DNA from: Clavibacter michiganensis subsp. insidiosus
GTDB taxonomy: Bacteria; Actinomycetota; Actinomycetes; Actinomycetales; Microbacteriaceae
Direction: 5' to 3'
NCBI RefSeq assembly: GCF_002240565.1
Contig: NZ_MZMO01000001.1
Coordinates: 868,001 to 932,000, forward strand
Length of the DNA stretch: 64,000 bases
In this document: piece by piece, positions 48,952 through 58,391 of the stretch
How the letters are laid out: each line of letters starts with the position of its first letter
Position numbering within the stretch: the first letter of the stretch is position 1
Translations under genes and position numbers: made by a program
Notes under the pieces: model-generated
Database searches by the model: none
What the model was told of the DNA's origin: nothing
What the model saw: the letters and a program-made list of their open reading frames with translations, nothing else

Positions 48952-50019
48952 TGTACTGAGTCATCACGTTGGTGACACTCGGGCCGCGGGCGTCAGCCCG
49001 TGGCTCGAGTGGATTCGTTCAGTGTTGTAGTGCTGGATCCACGGATCAAGGGCGTCGGTTCTGGCTTGGTTGCTGGTGAAGGGTTGCCGGTAGGCCCACT
49101 CGGTCGCGAGGGTGCGGTTGAAGCGTTCGACCTTGCCGTTCTGCCAGGGGCAGTGCGGGCGGATGAACTTCTGCCTCGCACCGAGCTGCGTGACCGCGTT
49201 CTGGAACGCGGCCGAGTGCCGGTAGGCGAACGCGTTGTCCGTCAGGACCCGTTCGATGCGGGTGATGCCGTGCTCGGCGAAGTACGCCGCGGCCCGGGTC
49301 AGGAACCCTGCCGCGGTCACGCCCTTCTCGTCCGGGTGGATCTCCGCGTAGGCGAGGCGGGTGTGGTCATCGACCACGGCGTGGACGTAATCGAACCCGA
49401 TCCCACGACCACGAACCTGTTCGCTGCGGCCATGCGCCCGCCAGCCGCCGCCGTCCGGGATCCGGCCGAGCTTCTTCACGTCGACGTGGATCAGGTCGCC
49501 GGGATGCTCATGCTCGTACCGGTTTGCCGTCGACCGGGATGCCCGGATCACGGCCCCGGTGACGGGGTCCAACCATGCCAACGGCGGTGCCCCGTGCCGC
49601 CGCAGGATGCGGGAGATCGTGCGGGCTGGAACACCGGTCACCGGCGCCAACCGGGCAGGACCTGATCGCAATCGGGTCCTCGCTTCCACGACGGCTCGTT
49701 CTCGTTCCGGGCTCGTCCTCGTCGGCACCCGTCTCGGCCTCGAGGACCGGTCCGACAAGCCTTCGAAGCCCTCGGACCGGAACCGATTCACCCACCGATG
49801 CGCGCACTGACGCGACACACCGAGTTCGCGCGCGACATGCGAGACCGGCCGACGATCCTCGACCACCCGCCGCACGAGGAGAACCCTCCCGTGAACCGTC
49901 AGACGAGCATTAGCGTGGGACATCGAGGCCTCCTGGCAGTGGCAGAACTAGACAGCTCCATCAAGCCAGGAGGCCTCCTCACACGCCCCGAAGTGTCACC
50001 AACGTCATGGCCGGGTACA
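48952..50019 (-). mobile_element. IS481-family insertion sequence, about 1068 bp
   Basis: The terminal inverted repeats are TGTACTGAGTCATCACGTTGG at the left (20 of the first bases shown split as TGTACTGAGT and CATCACGTTGG) and, in complement, TGTACCCGGC-CATGACGTTGG at the right, with a shared inner stretch ACGTTGGTGACACT. Flanks are GCTAGT (48946-48951) and GCTAGC (50020-50025), fitting the NCTAG target preference of IS481 elements. One intact transposase gene lies inside. Confidence 0.9.
48964..49923 (-). CDS. IS481-family transposase
   Basis: A 319-residue DDE transposase. An N-terminal helix-turn-helix (SHVARELGVSRQCAHRWVNR) is followed by the integrase core with DLIHVDVKKLG (first Asp), RVLTDNAFAYR (second Asp) and PWQNGKVERFNRTLATEW (Glu). 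The frame is intact, and its stop codon lies inside the left inverted repeat, as is common in this family. The element has inserted between the large luxR and the GntR gene of the sugar cluster. Confidence 0.95.
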   Translation of the reverse strand: MSHANARLTVHGRVLLVRRVVEDRRPVSHVARELGVSRQCAHRWVNRFRSEGFEGLSDRSSRPRRVPTRTSPERERAVVEARTRLRSGPARLAPVTGVPARTISRILRRHGAPPLAWLDPVTGAVIRASRSTANRYEHEHPGDLIHVDVKKLGRIPDGGGWRAHGRSEQVRGRGIGFDYVHAVVDDHTRLAYAEIHPDEKGVTAAGFLTRAAAYFAEHGITRIERVLTDNAFAYRHSAAFQNAVTQLGARQKFIRPHCPWQNGKVERFNRTLATEWAYRQPFTSNQARTDALDPWIQHYNTERIHSSHGLTPAARVSPT

Positions 50020-50053
50020 GCTAGCCCCGATCTCGGCCGGAGCGGGAGCGCGC

Positions 50054-50773
50054 CTAGGTGGAGGGTGCGTCCGCGTCCCGGCGGGACCGCTCGCGCACGC
50101 GCTCGATGTGCTCCCGCATCGCGGCGGCCGCGGCCTCCGGGCCCTCGGCGACCGCGTCGATGATCGCCCGGTGCTCGTGCACGGCGTCGTCCGCGTCGTG
50201 GACGCCCGTGCGCATCGTCTGGCGCATGCGGTGCACGCGGGTCGAGATCGCCTCCGACATGTCGAGGAGGAACGGGTTGCCGGTCGCCTCGAAGATCCGG
50301 TGGTGGAAGTCCCAGTCGACGACGAAGTACTCGCGGATGAGGTCGACCGGCATCTCGCCGTTCCGCGTCGCGGCCCGCACGCGCTTCGTCGTGGCGCGGT
50401 GCGCGGCGAGGGCGTCCTCGAGCGCGGGCACGAGCCGGCTCGGATCCGCCGCCGCCAGGGTAGTCGCCCCGCCCTCGAGCACGATCCGCGCGTCGAACAG
50501 CGCCTCCAGCTGCTCGCCGGCGATGGGCGGCGCGACGCGGTAGCCCTTGTGCGCCTCGCGGGCGACGAGCCCGGTGCGCTCCAGCTGCACGAGCGCCTCG
50601 CGCACCGGCGTGGGGGAGACGTGCAGGTCGCGCGCGATCTGGTCGATGGCGAGGCGGGAGCCGGGCTCCATCGCGGATCCCATGAGCATGTCGAGCACGA
50701 GGTCGTAGACGCGGTCGCGCAGGCCCTGCCGGGCGGGCATCGCGGTCGCGTCGAGCGGGAGGCCGGTGGTCAC
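50054..50773 (-). CDS. GntR-family regulator, FCD type
   Basis: A 239-residue FadR-like regulator: winged helix (LAIDQIARDLHVSPTPVREA then LVQLERTGLVAREAHKGYRV) and an all-helical FCD ligand domain with metal-binding Asp/His positions (DFHHRIFEATGN, HEHRAIIDAV). The GTG at 50773 is 15 bases from the isomerase gene upstream, so it is the last gene of the tetrulose-type operon and a candidate regulator of it. The IS element lies just beyond its 3' end. Confidence 0.9.
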   Translation of the reverse strand: MTTGLPLDATAMPARQGLRDRVYDLVLDMLMGSAMEPGSRLAIDQIARDLHVSPTPVREALVQLERTGLVAREAHKGYRVAPPIAGEQLEALFDARIVLEGGATTLAAADPSRLVPALEDALAAHRATTKRVRAATRNGEMPVDLIREYFVVDWDFHHRIFEATGNPFLLDMSEAISTRVHRMRQTMRTGVHDADDAVHEHRAIIDAVAEGPEAAAAAMREHIERVRERSRRDADAPST

Positions 50774-50788
50774 CAGGACAGTCTGCCG

Positions 50789-51595
50789 TCAGCGGGAGGC
50801 GTCGGACGCCGGCCGGGCCGCGCGGGCGTGCACCTCGTCGAGGATGGCGGCGACCGCCCGCGGGTCGTGCGCGAACCGGCCGAGGAAGAGGCCGTCGACG
50901 TCGTCGCCGATGCGGGTGAGGAGGCCGGGGCCGGCGCTGCCGCCGTAGACGACCGCGGATCCCGGGTGCGCGTCGAGCGCCCGCACGTGCGCCCGCAGCT
51001 CCCGGCACACGCCGCGGATGTGCGCGTCCGAGGCGGGCTCGGTCGCGCCGATCGCCCACTGCGGCTCGTACGCGACCACGATCCGCCCGCCGTGGCCGCG
51101 CTCCGCCGCGAGGGCGAGCGCGTCGTCGAGCTGCCGGGCGCACGCGCGCGCGGCGTCGGCCGGATCCCCGCGCGCCTCCTCGCCGAGGCAGATCAGCGGC
51201 ACGAGCCCCGCCCGCAGCGCGGCGTCGGCCTTCCGCCGCACGACCTCGTCGGTCTCGCCGAACAGGCGCCGCCGCTCGGCGTGGCCGACCTCGACGAACG
51301 CGCCGCCCAGCTCCCGGATCTGCCCGCCCGACACCTCGCCCGTGAACGCGCCGACGTCCTCGGTCGCGAGGTCCTGCGCGCCGACGGCCGCGAGCCCGTC
51401 GAGGATCCCGACGGCGGCCGGCACCGACAGGTACGACGGCAGCACCACGAGCTCCGCCTCGCCGGCCCGGGTCACCGGGTGGGCGCGCGCGACGTCCGCG
51501 ACGGCCCGGCACCACGCGACCGTCTCCGCGTGCCCGAGGTACATCTTCAGGCTCACGCCGACGAACGCCGGCCGCGCGGGCGGATGCACGGGCAC
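50789..51595 (-). CDS. triosephosphate isomerase paralogue, probable tetrulose-phosphate isomerase
   Basis: A 268-residue TIM-barrel isomerase keeping the catalytic residues: Lys in VSLKMYLGH, His in VGHAERRRLFGE and Glu in VAYEPQWAIGATEP, plus the phosphate loop YGGSAGPG. Several signature positions differ from glycolytic TpiA (KMYLGH for KMN, GHAERR for GHSERR). Next to an RpiB paralogue and a DhaK-type kinase, this matches the LerI/EryH isomerases of threitol/erythritol catabolism, which interconvert L-erythrulose 1-phosphate and D-erythrulose 4-phosphate. The start (GTG at 51595 or 51589) is uncertain. Confidence 0.88.
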   Translation of the reverse strand: MPVHPPARPAFVGVSLKMYLGHAETVAWCRAVADVARAHPVTRAGEAELVVLPSYLSVPAAVGILDGLAAVGAQDLATEDVGAFTGEVSGGQIRELGGAFVEVGHAERRRLFGETDEVVRRKADAALRAGLVPLICLGEEARGDPADAARACARQLDDALALAAERGHGGRIVVAYEPQWAIGATEPASDAHIRGVCRELRAHVRALDAHPGSAVVYGGSAGPGLLTRIGDDVDGLFLGRFAHDPRAVAAILDEVHARAARPASDASR

Positions 51596-51599
51596 GGCC

Positions 51600-52061
51600 C
51601 TACTTCGCCTCGTACGCGCGGATCTCGTCGACCTTGTCGTTCGACGGGCTGGAGGTGTCGAACTCGTACGTCAGCCACTCGCGCACGTTCCGCCGCGCCA
51701 GCTCCAGGCCGACCACGCGCTGCCCCATGCAGAGCACCTGCGCGTCGTTCGACAGCACGCTGCGCTCCACCGAGAAGCCGTCGTGCGCGGTGACGGCGCG
51801 GACGCCGGGCACCTTGTTCGCCGCGATGGCCATGCCGAGGCCCGTGCCGCAGATCAGCACGGCCCGGTCGGCCTCGCCGCGCGCGACCATCTCGGCCGCC
51901 GTGATCGCGACGGTCGGGTACGCGGTGTGGCCGTCGGCGTCGACGCCCACGTCCACCACCGACACGACGAGGCCGCTCGCCTCGAGGTCGGCCTTGATCG
52001 CCTCCTTGTGGTCGTATCCCGCGTCGTCTGCGCCGACGACGATGCGCCAGGTCCTGGTCAT
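51600..52061 (-). CDS. RpiB/LacAB-family sugar-phosphate isomerase, probable erythrose/erythrulose-4-phosphate isomerase
   Basis: A 153-residue aldose-ketose isomerase. It starts [20 protein letters not shown] and contains the active-site Cys loop [14 protein letters not shown] and the anion loop near [29 protein letters not shown] replaces the DYPDYA motif common in ribose-5-phosphate isomerases, supporting a different substrate. In Brucella and mycobacterial tetritol pathways an RpiB paralogue (EryI) converts D-erythrulose 4-phosphate to D-erythrose 4-phosphate. It lies four bases from the isomerase downstream. Confidence 0.88.
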   Translation of the reverse strand: MTRTWRIVVGADDAGYDHKEAIKADLEASGLVVSVVDVGVDADGHTAYPTVAITAAEMVARGEADRAVLICGTGLGMAIAANKVPGVRAVTAHDGFSVERSVLSNDAQVLCMGQRVVGLELARRNVREWLTYEFDTSSPSNDKVDEIRAYEAK

Positions 52062-52073
52062 CCGGTCCTCCTC

Positions 52074-52097
52074 ATGGTGGTGCTGATGGTGGTGCTG
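52074..52097. repeat. two tandem 12-bp repeats
   Basis: ATGGTGGTGCTG occurs twice head to tail in the 52-base gap between the kinase and rpiB-like genes. The role is unknown and it may be slippage. Confidence 0.6.
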
Positions 52098-52113
52098 ATG
52101 GCGTCGCCGGGCC

Positions 52114-53850
52114 TCACCGGTCGGCGAGGGCGCGGCCGACGGCCGCGGTGATGAGCGCGAGCGAGATCGCGCCCGGGTCGGGGGTGCCGACGGACCGCTC
52201 GCCGTGGGAGCGGGCGCGTCCGATGCCCGGCTTCATGGCGGCGGTCGCGTCGGCGGCCTCGCGGGCGGCGTCGCTCGCGGCGGCCCACGCCTCGGCGAGC
52301 GGTGCGCCGGATCCGGCCCGCTCGGCGAGCGCGTCGGCGAACGGCACGAGCGCGTCGACCATGGTCTTGTCGCCGAGCGCGGCCTTGCCGTGCGACATGA
52401 CGGCGTCGCGCGCGGCGCCCACGCCGCGGACCACCCGGTCGGCGGTCACGGGATCCGCGCCCTCGTCGTCGAGCGCGTCGCCGACCGCCTGCAGGATGAG
52501 GCCCCAGAGCGCGCCCGAGGTGCCGCCGCCCTTGTCCGACCAGGCGTCGCCCGCGAGCCGGAGCGCGGTGCGCGCGCCGGCGCCCTGCTCCACCGCCGCG
52601 GTCGCCCGCGCGGATGCGGCACGGGATCCGCGCAGCATGCCGATGCCGTGGTCGCCGTCGCCCGCGACCGCATCGAGGCGGCCGAGCTCGTCGGCGTGCT
52701 CCGCGACGACCGCGTGCACCGCGTCGAGGGCGGCGGCGATGCGCCCGGCGGCCTCCCGCGACGCGTCGCTCGCGTCGGGGATCGCGGCGTCGACCTCGTC
52801 GTCCTCGCGCGCGTCGACCGGCTGGAGCGCGGATCCGTCGAACGCCCCGCTGCGGAACGCCGGGGTGTCCGCAGGTGCGGTCCAGAGCCGCTCGAGCTCC
52901 TCGTCGAGCCAGAACAGCGTGAGGGAGGCGCCCGCCATGTCGAAGCTGGTGCAGAACTCGCCGACCTGCGGATCCACGAGCGTGATCCCGGCGTCCTCGA
53001 GCAGGTCCGCGACGCGCGTGAAGACGACGAACAGCTCCTCGGTCTTCACGGATCCGAGGCCGTTGAGCACGGGCACGACGCGGGCGCCGCGCACGGTGAC
53101 GCCGTCCGGGATCTCCGCGTCGGCGAGCAGCTGCCGCACGAACAGCTCCGCCAGGCCGTCGGCGGACGGGATGTCGGTCTCGTCGATGCCGGGCTCGCCG
53201 TGGATCCCGAGCCCGATCGCCATGCGCCCCTCCGGCACCGAGAACAGCGGCTCGTCCGCGCCCGGCAGCGTGCAGCCCGTGAAGGCGACGCCCATCGAGC
53301 GCGTGCGCGCGTTGGCGAGCCGGGCGACGCGCTCGGTGTCGTCGAGGTCGTAGCCCGCGGCGGACGCGGCGCCCGCCGCCTTGAACACGGTGAGGTCGCC
53401 CGCGATGCCGCGGCGCTTGGCCTGCTCGTCGGGGGAGGCGCTGAAGATGTCGTCCGTCACGACGACGGTGCGGCAGTCGATGCCGTCGCCGCGCACGCGC
53501 TCCTGCGCGTCGTCGAAGTGCAGCACGTCGCCCGCGTAGTTGCCGTAGAGGAGGAGCGCGCCGCGGCCCTGCTCGCTCGAGCGGATCACCGACTCGACCT
53601 GGTGCGCGGAGGGCGACGCGAACAGGTTGCCCATCGCGGCGCCGTGCGCGAGTCCGGGGCCGACGAGCCCGCCGAACGCGGGGTAGTGGCCGGATCCGCC
53701 GCCGATGACGACCGCCACCTCGGGCTCGGCCGCGCGGGTGGAGCGGGAGACCCCGCCGTGCACCCACCGCACCCAGCGGCCGTTGGCGCGGACGAAGCCC
53801 GCCGTCATGTCGTCGGCGAAGTCGGCGGGGTCGTTCCAGAGCCGGGTCAT
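52114..53850 (-). CDS. DhaK-DhaL fusion kinase, probable erythrulose kinase
   Basis: A 578-residue ATP-dependent ketose kinase. The DhaK half (residues 1-330) carries [15 protein letters not shown] and the covalent substrate His in [11 protein letters not shown]. The DhaL half carries the Mg-ATP Asp residues in [10 protein letters not shown], the [13 protein letters not shown] loop and [12 protein letters not shown]. The motif GHYPAF, in place of GHEPMH in dihydroxyacetone kinases, together with the isomerase neighbours, favours erythrulose as substrate. ATG at 53850 follows GAGGAGG. Confidence 0.9.
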   Translation of the reverse strand: MTRLWNDPADFADDMTAGFVRANGRWVRWVHGGVSRSTRAAEPEVAVVIGGGSGHYPAFGGLVGPGLAHGAAMGNLFASPSAHQVESVIRSSEQGRGALLLYGNYAGDVLHFDDAQERVRGDGIDCRTVVVTDDIFSASPDEQAKRRGIAGDLTVFKAAGAASAAGYDLDDTERVARLANARTRSMGVAFTGCTLPGADEPLFSVPEGRMAIGLGIHGEPGIDETDIPSADGLAELFVRQLLADAEIPDGVTVRGARVVPVLNGLGSVKTEELFVVFTRVADLLEDAGITLVDPQVGEFCTSFDMAGASLTLFWLDEELERLWTAPADTPAFRSGAFDGSALQPVDAREDDEVDAAIPDASDASREAAGRIAAALDAVHAVVAEHADELGRLDAVAGDGDHGIGMLRGSRAASARATAAVEQGAGARTALRLAGDAWSDKGGGTSGALWGLILQAVGDALDDEGADPVTADRVVRGVGAARDAVMSHGKAALGDKTMVDALVPFADALAERAGSGAPLAEAWAAASDAAREAADATAAMKPGIGRARSHGERSVGTPDPGAISLALITAAVGRALADR

Positions 53851-53932
53851 CCGTGTGTCCTCCTCATCGAGCACGTGAGGAGATCCTAGAGGATATTGGA
53901 TCCCGTGGGACAGGCGTCGCGGACGCCGTCGA

Positions 53933-54388
53933 TCAGGCGCGCGCGGCCCACTCCTCGGCGAGCAGCGCGTAGCCGACCCCGTCCATCCAGCCGAGGTCGC
54001 GGTGCAGTGAGTCGGCCACCGCGTACGACTCCCGTCGCACCCCGACGCGCTCGGCCAGCCGGAGCGACGGCGCGTTGTCGGCGAAGGCGCTCGCGACCAC
54101 GCGGCGGACGCCGAGCCCCTCGAACGCGATCCGCAGCGCCGCCCGCACCGCCTCGGTCGCGAGGCCGCGCCCGCCGACGGCCGGATCCAGGGTCCAGCCG
54201 AGCTCCGCCTGCGTGCCGACGGCGAGGTGCGCGACCTCGCGCTGCGCCCACGCGCCCTCGACCCGCACCAGGATGTCGCCCACGACGCGGCCGTCGAGCT
54301 CGAGCACGAGCTGGTCGCGGAGCATGGCACCGCTCCCGGCGATCCGGTCGAGCGGGGCGGCGGCGGTCGGGGCGTCGTCGGAGGTCAT
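53933..54388 (-). CDS. GNAT-family acetyltransferase, N-terminally short
   Basis: A 151-residue protein with the acetyl-CoA-binding part of RimJ/RimL-type acetyltransferases (ELGWTLDPAVGGRGLATEAV then RAALRIAFEGLG and FADNAPSLRLAERVGVR). The usual first strand and helix (about 50 residues before the LDGRVVGD strand) are missing, and the ATG is only 38 bases from the preceding stop. It may be a truncated, inactive relic or have a diverged start. It has no evident link to sugar use. Confidence 0.7.
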   Translation of the reverse strand: MTSDDAPTAAAPLDRIAGSGAMLRDQLVLELDGRVVGDILVRVEGAWAQREVAHLAVGTQAELGWTLDPAVGGRGLATEAVRAALRIAFEGLGVRRVVASAFADNAPSLRLAERVGVRRESYAVADSLHRDLGWMDGVGYALLAEEWAARA

Positions 54389-54426
54389 CCGCCCATCGTG
54401 GCAGCGCCCGTGCGCTCCGCCGCCCG

Positions 54427-55188
54427 CTACCGGTCGACGAGCGTGATCTCGAACGAGTACAGGTCCGGCCGGTAGCAGTGCTGGCCGTACTCCACCGCGC
54501 GGCCCGAGCTGTCGAAGGCCGTGCGCGACATGGTGAGCACGGCGCCGCCGCGCGGCAGGTCGAGCAGGCGCGCCTCGGATGCCGTGGCCGCGCGGGCGCC
54601 GATGCGCTGCTTGGCGACGCGCATGATCACGCCGCGGCCGCGCAGCAGCTGGTACAGCCCGTGGGTCGCGAGGGCGTCCGGATCGAGGTCGACGAACGGC
54701 TCGGGGAGCACGTTGTCGAGGATGGCGAGCGGCACGCCGTCGGCCGTGCGCAGCCGGGTGAGGTGCAGCACGGGGCTGCCGACCGCGACGCCGAGCGCCT
54801 CGGCGGCCTTCTCGTCGGCCTCGCCGCGCGACGACGACAGCATCTGCGTGGCAGGAGCCTGCCCCTGCCGCTCGAGGTCCTCGTAGAGGCTCGTGAGCTC
54901 GACGTTGCGCGTCACGCGACCGTGCACGACCTGCGTGCCGATGCCGCGGCGGCGCACGAGCAGGCCCTTGTCGACGAGGTCCTGGATCGCCCGGCGGATG
55001 GTGGGGCGCGAGAGGCCGAGCCGGGCGCCGAGCGCGATCTCGTTCTCGAGCCGGGCGCCGGCCGGCAGCGTGCCGTCGTGGATCGCCGTCTCCAGCAGGT
55101 TGGCCACCTGGTAGTAGAGGGGCACCGGGCCCGAGCGGTCGAGCGCGAGGAACAGGTCGGGGGGCAGGATCTGCTCCGGTTGCGTCAT
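54427..55188 (-). CDS. GntR-family regulator, HutC/UTRA type
   Basis: A 253-residue regulator: winged helix (LENEIALGARLGLSRPTIRR then AIQDLVDKGLLVRRRGIGTQ) and a C-terminal UTRA ligand domain (VLHLTRLRTADGVPLAI to YGQHCYRPDLYSFEI). It sits 53 bases after the importer ATPase gene and just before the kinase genes. Inverted TTGTCA/TGACAA elements lie upstream of the importer and may be its sites. A sugar or sugar phosphate is the likely effector. Confidence 0.9.
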   Translation of the reverse strand: MTQPEQILPPDLFLALDRSGPVPLYYQVANLLETAIHDGTLPAGARLENEIALGARLGLSRPTIRRAIQDLVDKGLLVRRRGIGTQVVHGRVTRNVELTSLYEDLERQGQAPATQMLSSSRGEADEKAAEALGVAVGSPVLHLTRLRTADGVPLAILDNVLPEPFVDLDPDALATHGLYQLLRGRGVIMRVAKQRIGARAATASEARLLDLPRGGAVLTMSRTAFDSSGRAVEYGQHCYRPDLYSFEITLVDR

Positions 55189-55241
55189 GTTGATCGCTCC
55201 CTCGTAGGTCAGGTCAACGCCTCATCCTGGCATGCGGCCCG

Positions 55242-56171
55242 TCAGCGGCGCGCCGGTGCGGCTCCCTCCGGGCCCGGGTCGCGCGCGAGCTCGTGCGCCA
55301 GCGAGTCGAGCTCGGCGCCGCCGGCCATGAGGCTCGTCAGCTCGCCGAGCGTGATCTCGTCCTTCTCGAACGTGCCGAGGCTGGATCCGCGGTTGAGCAG
55401 CAGGAACCGGTCGCCCACCGGGAACGCGTGGTGCGGGTTGTGCGTGATGAAGACCACGCCGAGCCCCCGGTCGCGCGAGCGCGCGATGTACCGCAGCACG
55501 ACGCCGGACTGCTTGACGCCGAGCGCCGCGGTGGGCTCGTCGAGGATCAGCACGCGGGCGCCGAAGTGGACGGCCCGGGCGATGGCCACGCACTGGCGCT
55601 CGCCGCCGGACAGCGTGCCGATGGGCTGGTCGACGTCGCGGAGGTCGATGCCCATCTGCGCGAGCTGCTCGTGCGTGATCGCCTTCATGGCCTTCACGTC
55701 CAGCCGGCGGAACGGCCCCTTCCCCTTCGTGATCTCGGAGCCGAGGAAGAAGTTCCGCCACACGGGCATGAGGGGTACGACCGCGAGGTCCTGGTAGACG
55801 GTCGCGATGCCGGCCTGGAGCGCGGCGCGGGGGGATCCGAGCGTCACCGGCTCGCCGTCGAGGAGCATCGTGCCCTCGCTCGGCGCGTGCACGCCCGCGA
55901 GCATCTTGATGAAGGTCGACTTGCCGGCGCCGTTGTCGCCGAGCACGCACGTGACCTGGCCCGCCGCGACCACGGTCGAGACGCCCGTGAGCGCGTTGAC
56001 GGCGCCGTAGCTCTTGCCGATGTCGCGGACCTCGAGGATGGTCGTGCCGACGGGAGGCAGCGGGGGAGCGGTCCGTCCGTCGGCCTCCTCGGCGGCTCCG
56101 GGGATCGCGCCGGCCAGGGGCTCGCCGGCCCGGGGCTCGGACGCGGCGCTCGCGCTCGTCTCGGCGCTCAT
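55242..56171 (-). CDS. sugar ABC importer ATPase, single-domain (FrcA type)
   Basis: A 309-residue ATPase with one nucleotide-binding domain: Walker A GDNGAGKS, signature LSGGERQ, Walker [13 protein letters not shown], switch region [13 protein letters not shown]. The Ala/Pro-rich first 40 residues are extra. Single-domain ATPases are typical of FrcBCA-like importers, unlike two-domain MmsA. The ATG overlaps the permease stop (ATGA). Confidence 0.92.
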   Translation of the reverse strand: MSAETSASAASEPRAGEPLAGAIPGAAEEADGRTAPPLPPVGTTILEVRDIGKSYGAVNALTGVSTVVAAGQVTCVLGDNGAGKSTFIKMLAGVHAPSEGTMLLDGEPVTLGSPRAALQAGIATVYQDLAVVPLMPVWRNFFLGSEITKGKGPFRRLDVKAMKAITHEQLAQMGIDLRDVDQPIGTLSGGERQCVAIARAVHFGARVLILDEPTAALGVKQSGVVLRYIARSRDRGLGVVFITHNPHHAFPVGDRFLLLNRGSSLGTFEKDEITLGELTSLMAGGAELDSLAHELARDPGPEGAAPARR

Positions 56172-57211
56172 CGTCCGCCTCCCGCCCGCGTGCGCACCAG
56201 GTCGTTGAGGAGCACCGCCGCGAGGAGCATCACCCCGAGGATCGTGCGCAGCCAGTTCGTATCCCACTGGGCGAACGTGATCCCCTGGAAGACCATGCCG
56301 TAGATCAGCGCGCCGAGCGCCGCGCCGATGGCGGAGCCGAAGCCGCCCGTGAGCAGGCACCCGCCGACGACCGCGCAGATGATGTAGATGAACTCCTGGC
56401 CGACGCCCGTGTTCGCCTGCACCGTGGAGGTGCGGAACAGGGAGATCATTCCGACGAGCCAGGCGGCGCCCGCGGTCCCCATGAAGAGGCCCACCTTCGT
56501 CTTGAGGACGGGGACGCCCACCTGCCGGGCGGACTCCTTCGCGCCGCCGACCGCGAAGATCCAGTTGCCGGCGCGGGTGCGCAGGAGGATCCAGGTGGCG
56601 ACGGCCGCGACCAGGAACCACCACAGCACCGAGACGTAGAAGTTGCCGCCGCCGATCTCGAGCGAGGAGCCGAAGACCGGCTGGATCTGGTCGTACGACG
56701 GCACCTTCGTCATGCCCTGGATCGCGACCTGGCCGGTGATGAGCTTGGTGACGGCGAGGTCGATGCCCGCGAGCGCGAAGAACGTGCCGAGCGTCACGAT
56801 GAAGCTCGGCAGGCCCGTCTTCATCACGAGGAACCCGTTGAGCGCGCCGATCGCCAGGGCCGCCGCGAGCGAGACGAGCACCGCGACCCAGATGCTGAGG
56901 CCGTAGTGCGACGTGAGGATGCCGACCACGAGCGCCGAGAAGCCCGTCATGACGCCGGCGGAGAGGTCGAACTCGCCGCCGATCATGAGCATCGCCACGG
57001 CGACCGCCATGATCCCGAAGGTCGATGCCGACTCGAGCCACACGCCCGCGCCGGCGAGGGTGAGGAACTGCGGCGTGTAGAGGGAGAAGAACACCAGCAC
57101 GGCGAGGGCGGCCACGAGGGCGCCGATCTCCGGGCGGGCGAGGATCTTGCGGATCGGCCTGTTCTCGAGGCGCGGCCTCGTGGCGATCGTCACGATGTCC
57201 GTCGTGGTCAA
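56168..57211 (-). CDS. sugar ABC importer permease (FrcC type)
   Basis: A 347-residue permease with about ten spans. Conserved stretches are [34 protein letters not shown] and [20 protein letters not shown] (here shortened). The start is a TTG at 57211 with AAGGAG seven bases upstream, preferred over a GTG five codons later. It is coupled to the ATPase gene by an ATGA overlap. Confidence 0.92.
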   Translation of the reverse strand: MTTTDIVTIATRPRLENRPIRKILARPEIGALVAALAVLVFFSLYTPQFLTLAGAGVWLESASTFGIMAVAVAMLMIGGEFDLSAGVMTGFSALVVGILTSHYGLSIWVAVLVSLAAALAIGALNGFLVMKTGLPSFIVTLGTFFALAGIDLAVTKLITGQVAIQGMTKVPSYDQIQPVFGSSLEIGGGNFYVSVLWWFLVAAVATWILLRTRAGNWIFAVGGAKESARQVGVPVLKTKVGLFMGTAGAAWLVGMISLFRTSTVQANTGVGQEFIYIICAVVGGCLLTGGFGSAIGAALGALIYGMVFQGITFAQWDTNWLRTILGVMLLAAVLLNDLVRTRAGGGR

Positions 57212-57310
57212 CGCGGGGCTCCTTCGGTGAGCGTCGGGGGAGTGCGGTGCGGTGCGGTGGGGGTTGGGGCGGGCGGTAGGCGGCGGGCCGGGCGCGTCCG
57301 GCCCGGCCGG

Positions 57311-58288
57311 CTAGCGGGTGCCGTTCCTCGCGAACTCGGCGACCTGCGCCGCGTTGTCCTTCGTCACGAACGCGGGTCCGGAGTAGACGGGCTGGCCGCC
57401 GCCGATGACGTTGCCGTTGGTGGCGTAGAGGTCGAGCGCGGTGATCCCGAGGAAGCCCTGCACGTACGGCTGCTGGTCGACCGCGAACAGGACCGTGCCC
57501 GCCTCGACCGCGCTCACGACGTCCTCCGAGAGGTCGAACGTGCCGATCTGCGCCTCGCTGCCCGACTCCTCGATCGCGCCGACCGCGTCGATGGCGTACT
57601 GGCCGCCGAGCGTGAGCACGCCGTCGATGGAGGGATCCGCCTGCAGCTTCGACTTGATGGTCGCCTTCACGTCGGCGTCGTTCGTGCCGTCGACCTGGAG
57701 GTTCGCCATCTGGCCGGGGAAGGCGCTCGCCGCGGAGGAGCAGCGCTCCTCGAGGCCGACGTTGCCGGCCTCCTGGATCACGCAGAGCGCGTTCTTCAGC
57801 CCCGCGTCGCCGAGGCGCTTGCCGACGGCCTCGCCCGCGACCGTCTCGCTCTGGCCGATGTGGGTGAGGGCGCCGAACTCGGCCGAGCGCTCGATCCCGG
57901 AGTTGATGGTGACCACGGGGATGCCCGCGGCCACGGCCTTCTCGACGCTGTCCTTCACGCCGTCGGGGTTCGCCATCGACACCACGATGCCGTTGACCTT
58001 CTGCGCCACCGCGTTGTCGATGAGCTGGGACTGCTTGGCGGGATCCGGGTCCGCGTTGTACGTGACGGTGGCGCCGTACTGGCCGCCCGCGGTCTCGGCG
58101 CCCGACTTCACGCGGTCCCAGAAGGCGTCGCCCGTGCCGGAGTGCGTGACCACCGCGAAGGTGAGGTCGCCGCCGCCGTTCGCGCCGCGCGCGGTGGGCG
58201 CGGCCTCCTGGCCGGTGCCCGCGCACGAGGTGAGGAGGAACCCGGCGGCGACCGCGAGGCCGAGGGGGGTGAGGAATCCGTTCTTCAT
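57311..58288 (-). CDS. sugar ABC importer substrate-binding lipoprotein
   Basis: A 325-residue ribose-family binding protein. The signal peptide ends in lipobox LTSC, and the mature part starts [20 protein letters not shown] with [26 protein letters not shown] precedes the ATG at 58288. It is the first gene of the importer operon. The neighbouring kinase and isomerases make a tetritol or tetrulose the likely ligand, though an inositol-like ligand is also possible given the IolG-like remnant upstream. Confidence 0.9.
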   Translation of the reverse strand: MKNGFLTPLGLAVAAGFLLTSCAGTGQEAAPTARGANGGGDLTFAVVTHSGTGDAFWDRVKSGAETAGGQYGATVTYNADPDPAKQSQLIDNAVAQKVNGIVVSMANPDGVKDSVEKAVAAGIPVVTINSGIERSAEFGALTHIGQSETVAGEAVGKRLGDAGLKNALCVIQEAGNVGLEERCSSAASAFPGQMANLQVDGTNDADVKATIKSKLQADPSIDGVLTLGGQYAIDAVGAIEESGSEAQIGTFDLSEDVVSAVEAGTVLFAVDQQPYVQGFLGITALDLYATNGNVIGGGQPVYSGPAFVTKDNAAQVAEFARNGTR

Positions 58289-58369
58289 CGAATGCTCCTT
58301 GTCGGGCGGACGCCCGCGCGGGGGTCCTGGACGTCGTCGTCGGGGCGATCTTCGTCCCGCCCGACATTC

Positions 58370-58391
58370 CTTGTCAACACATGCTGACAAG
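58370..58391. promoter_or_regulatory. operator over the importer promoter
   Basis: CTTGTCA-N8-TGACAAG is a perfect inverted repeat. On the minus strand its right half supplies a TTGACA -35, with a GAAGAT -10-like hexamer 18 bases on, so a bound regulator would block importer transcription. It also overlaps the end of the upstream pseudogene. Confidence 0.6.

Noticed and set aside
48734-48960. Short frame before the IS element with a TAGCGT-N7-ATG start
   Set aside because: The frame runs into the inserted IS, the product (SGHGDAPDGALRR...) is featureless, and a terminator-like hairpin lies inside it.
50789-51595. Glycolytic triosephosphate isomerase (tpiA)
   Set aside because: It has diverged signature loops and lies with an RpiB paralogue and a DhaK-type kinase; a housekeeping tpiA normally follows gap-pgk.
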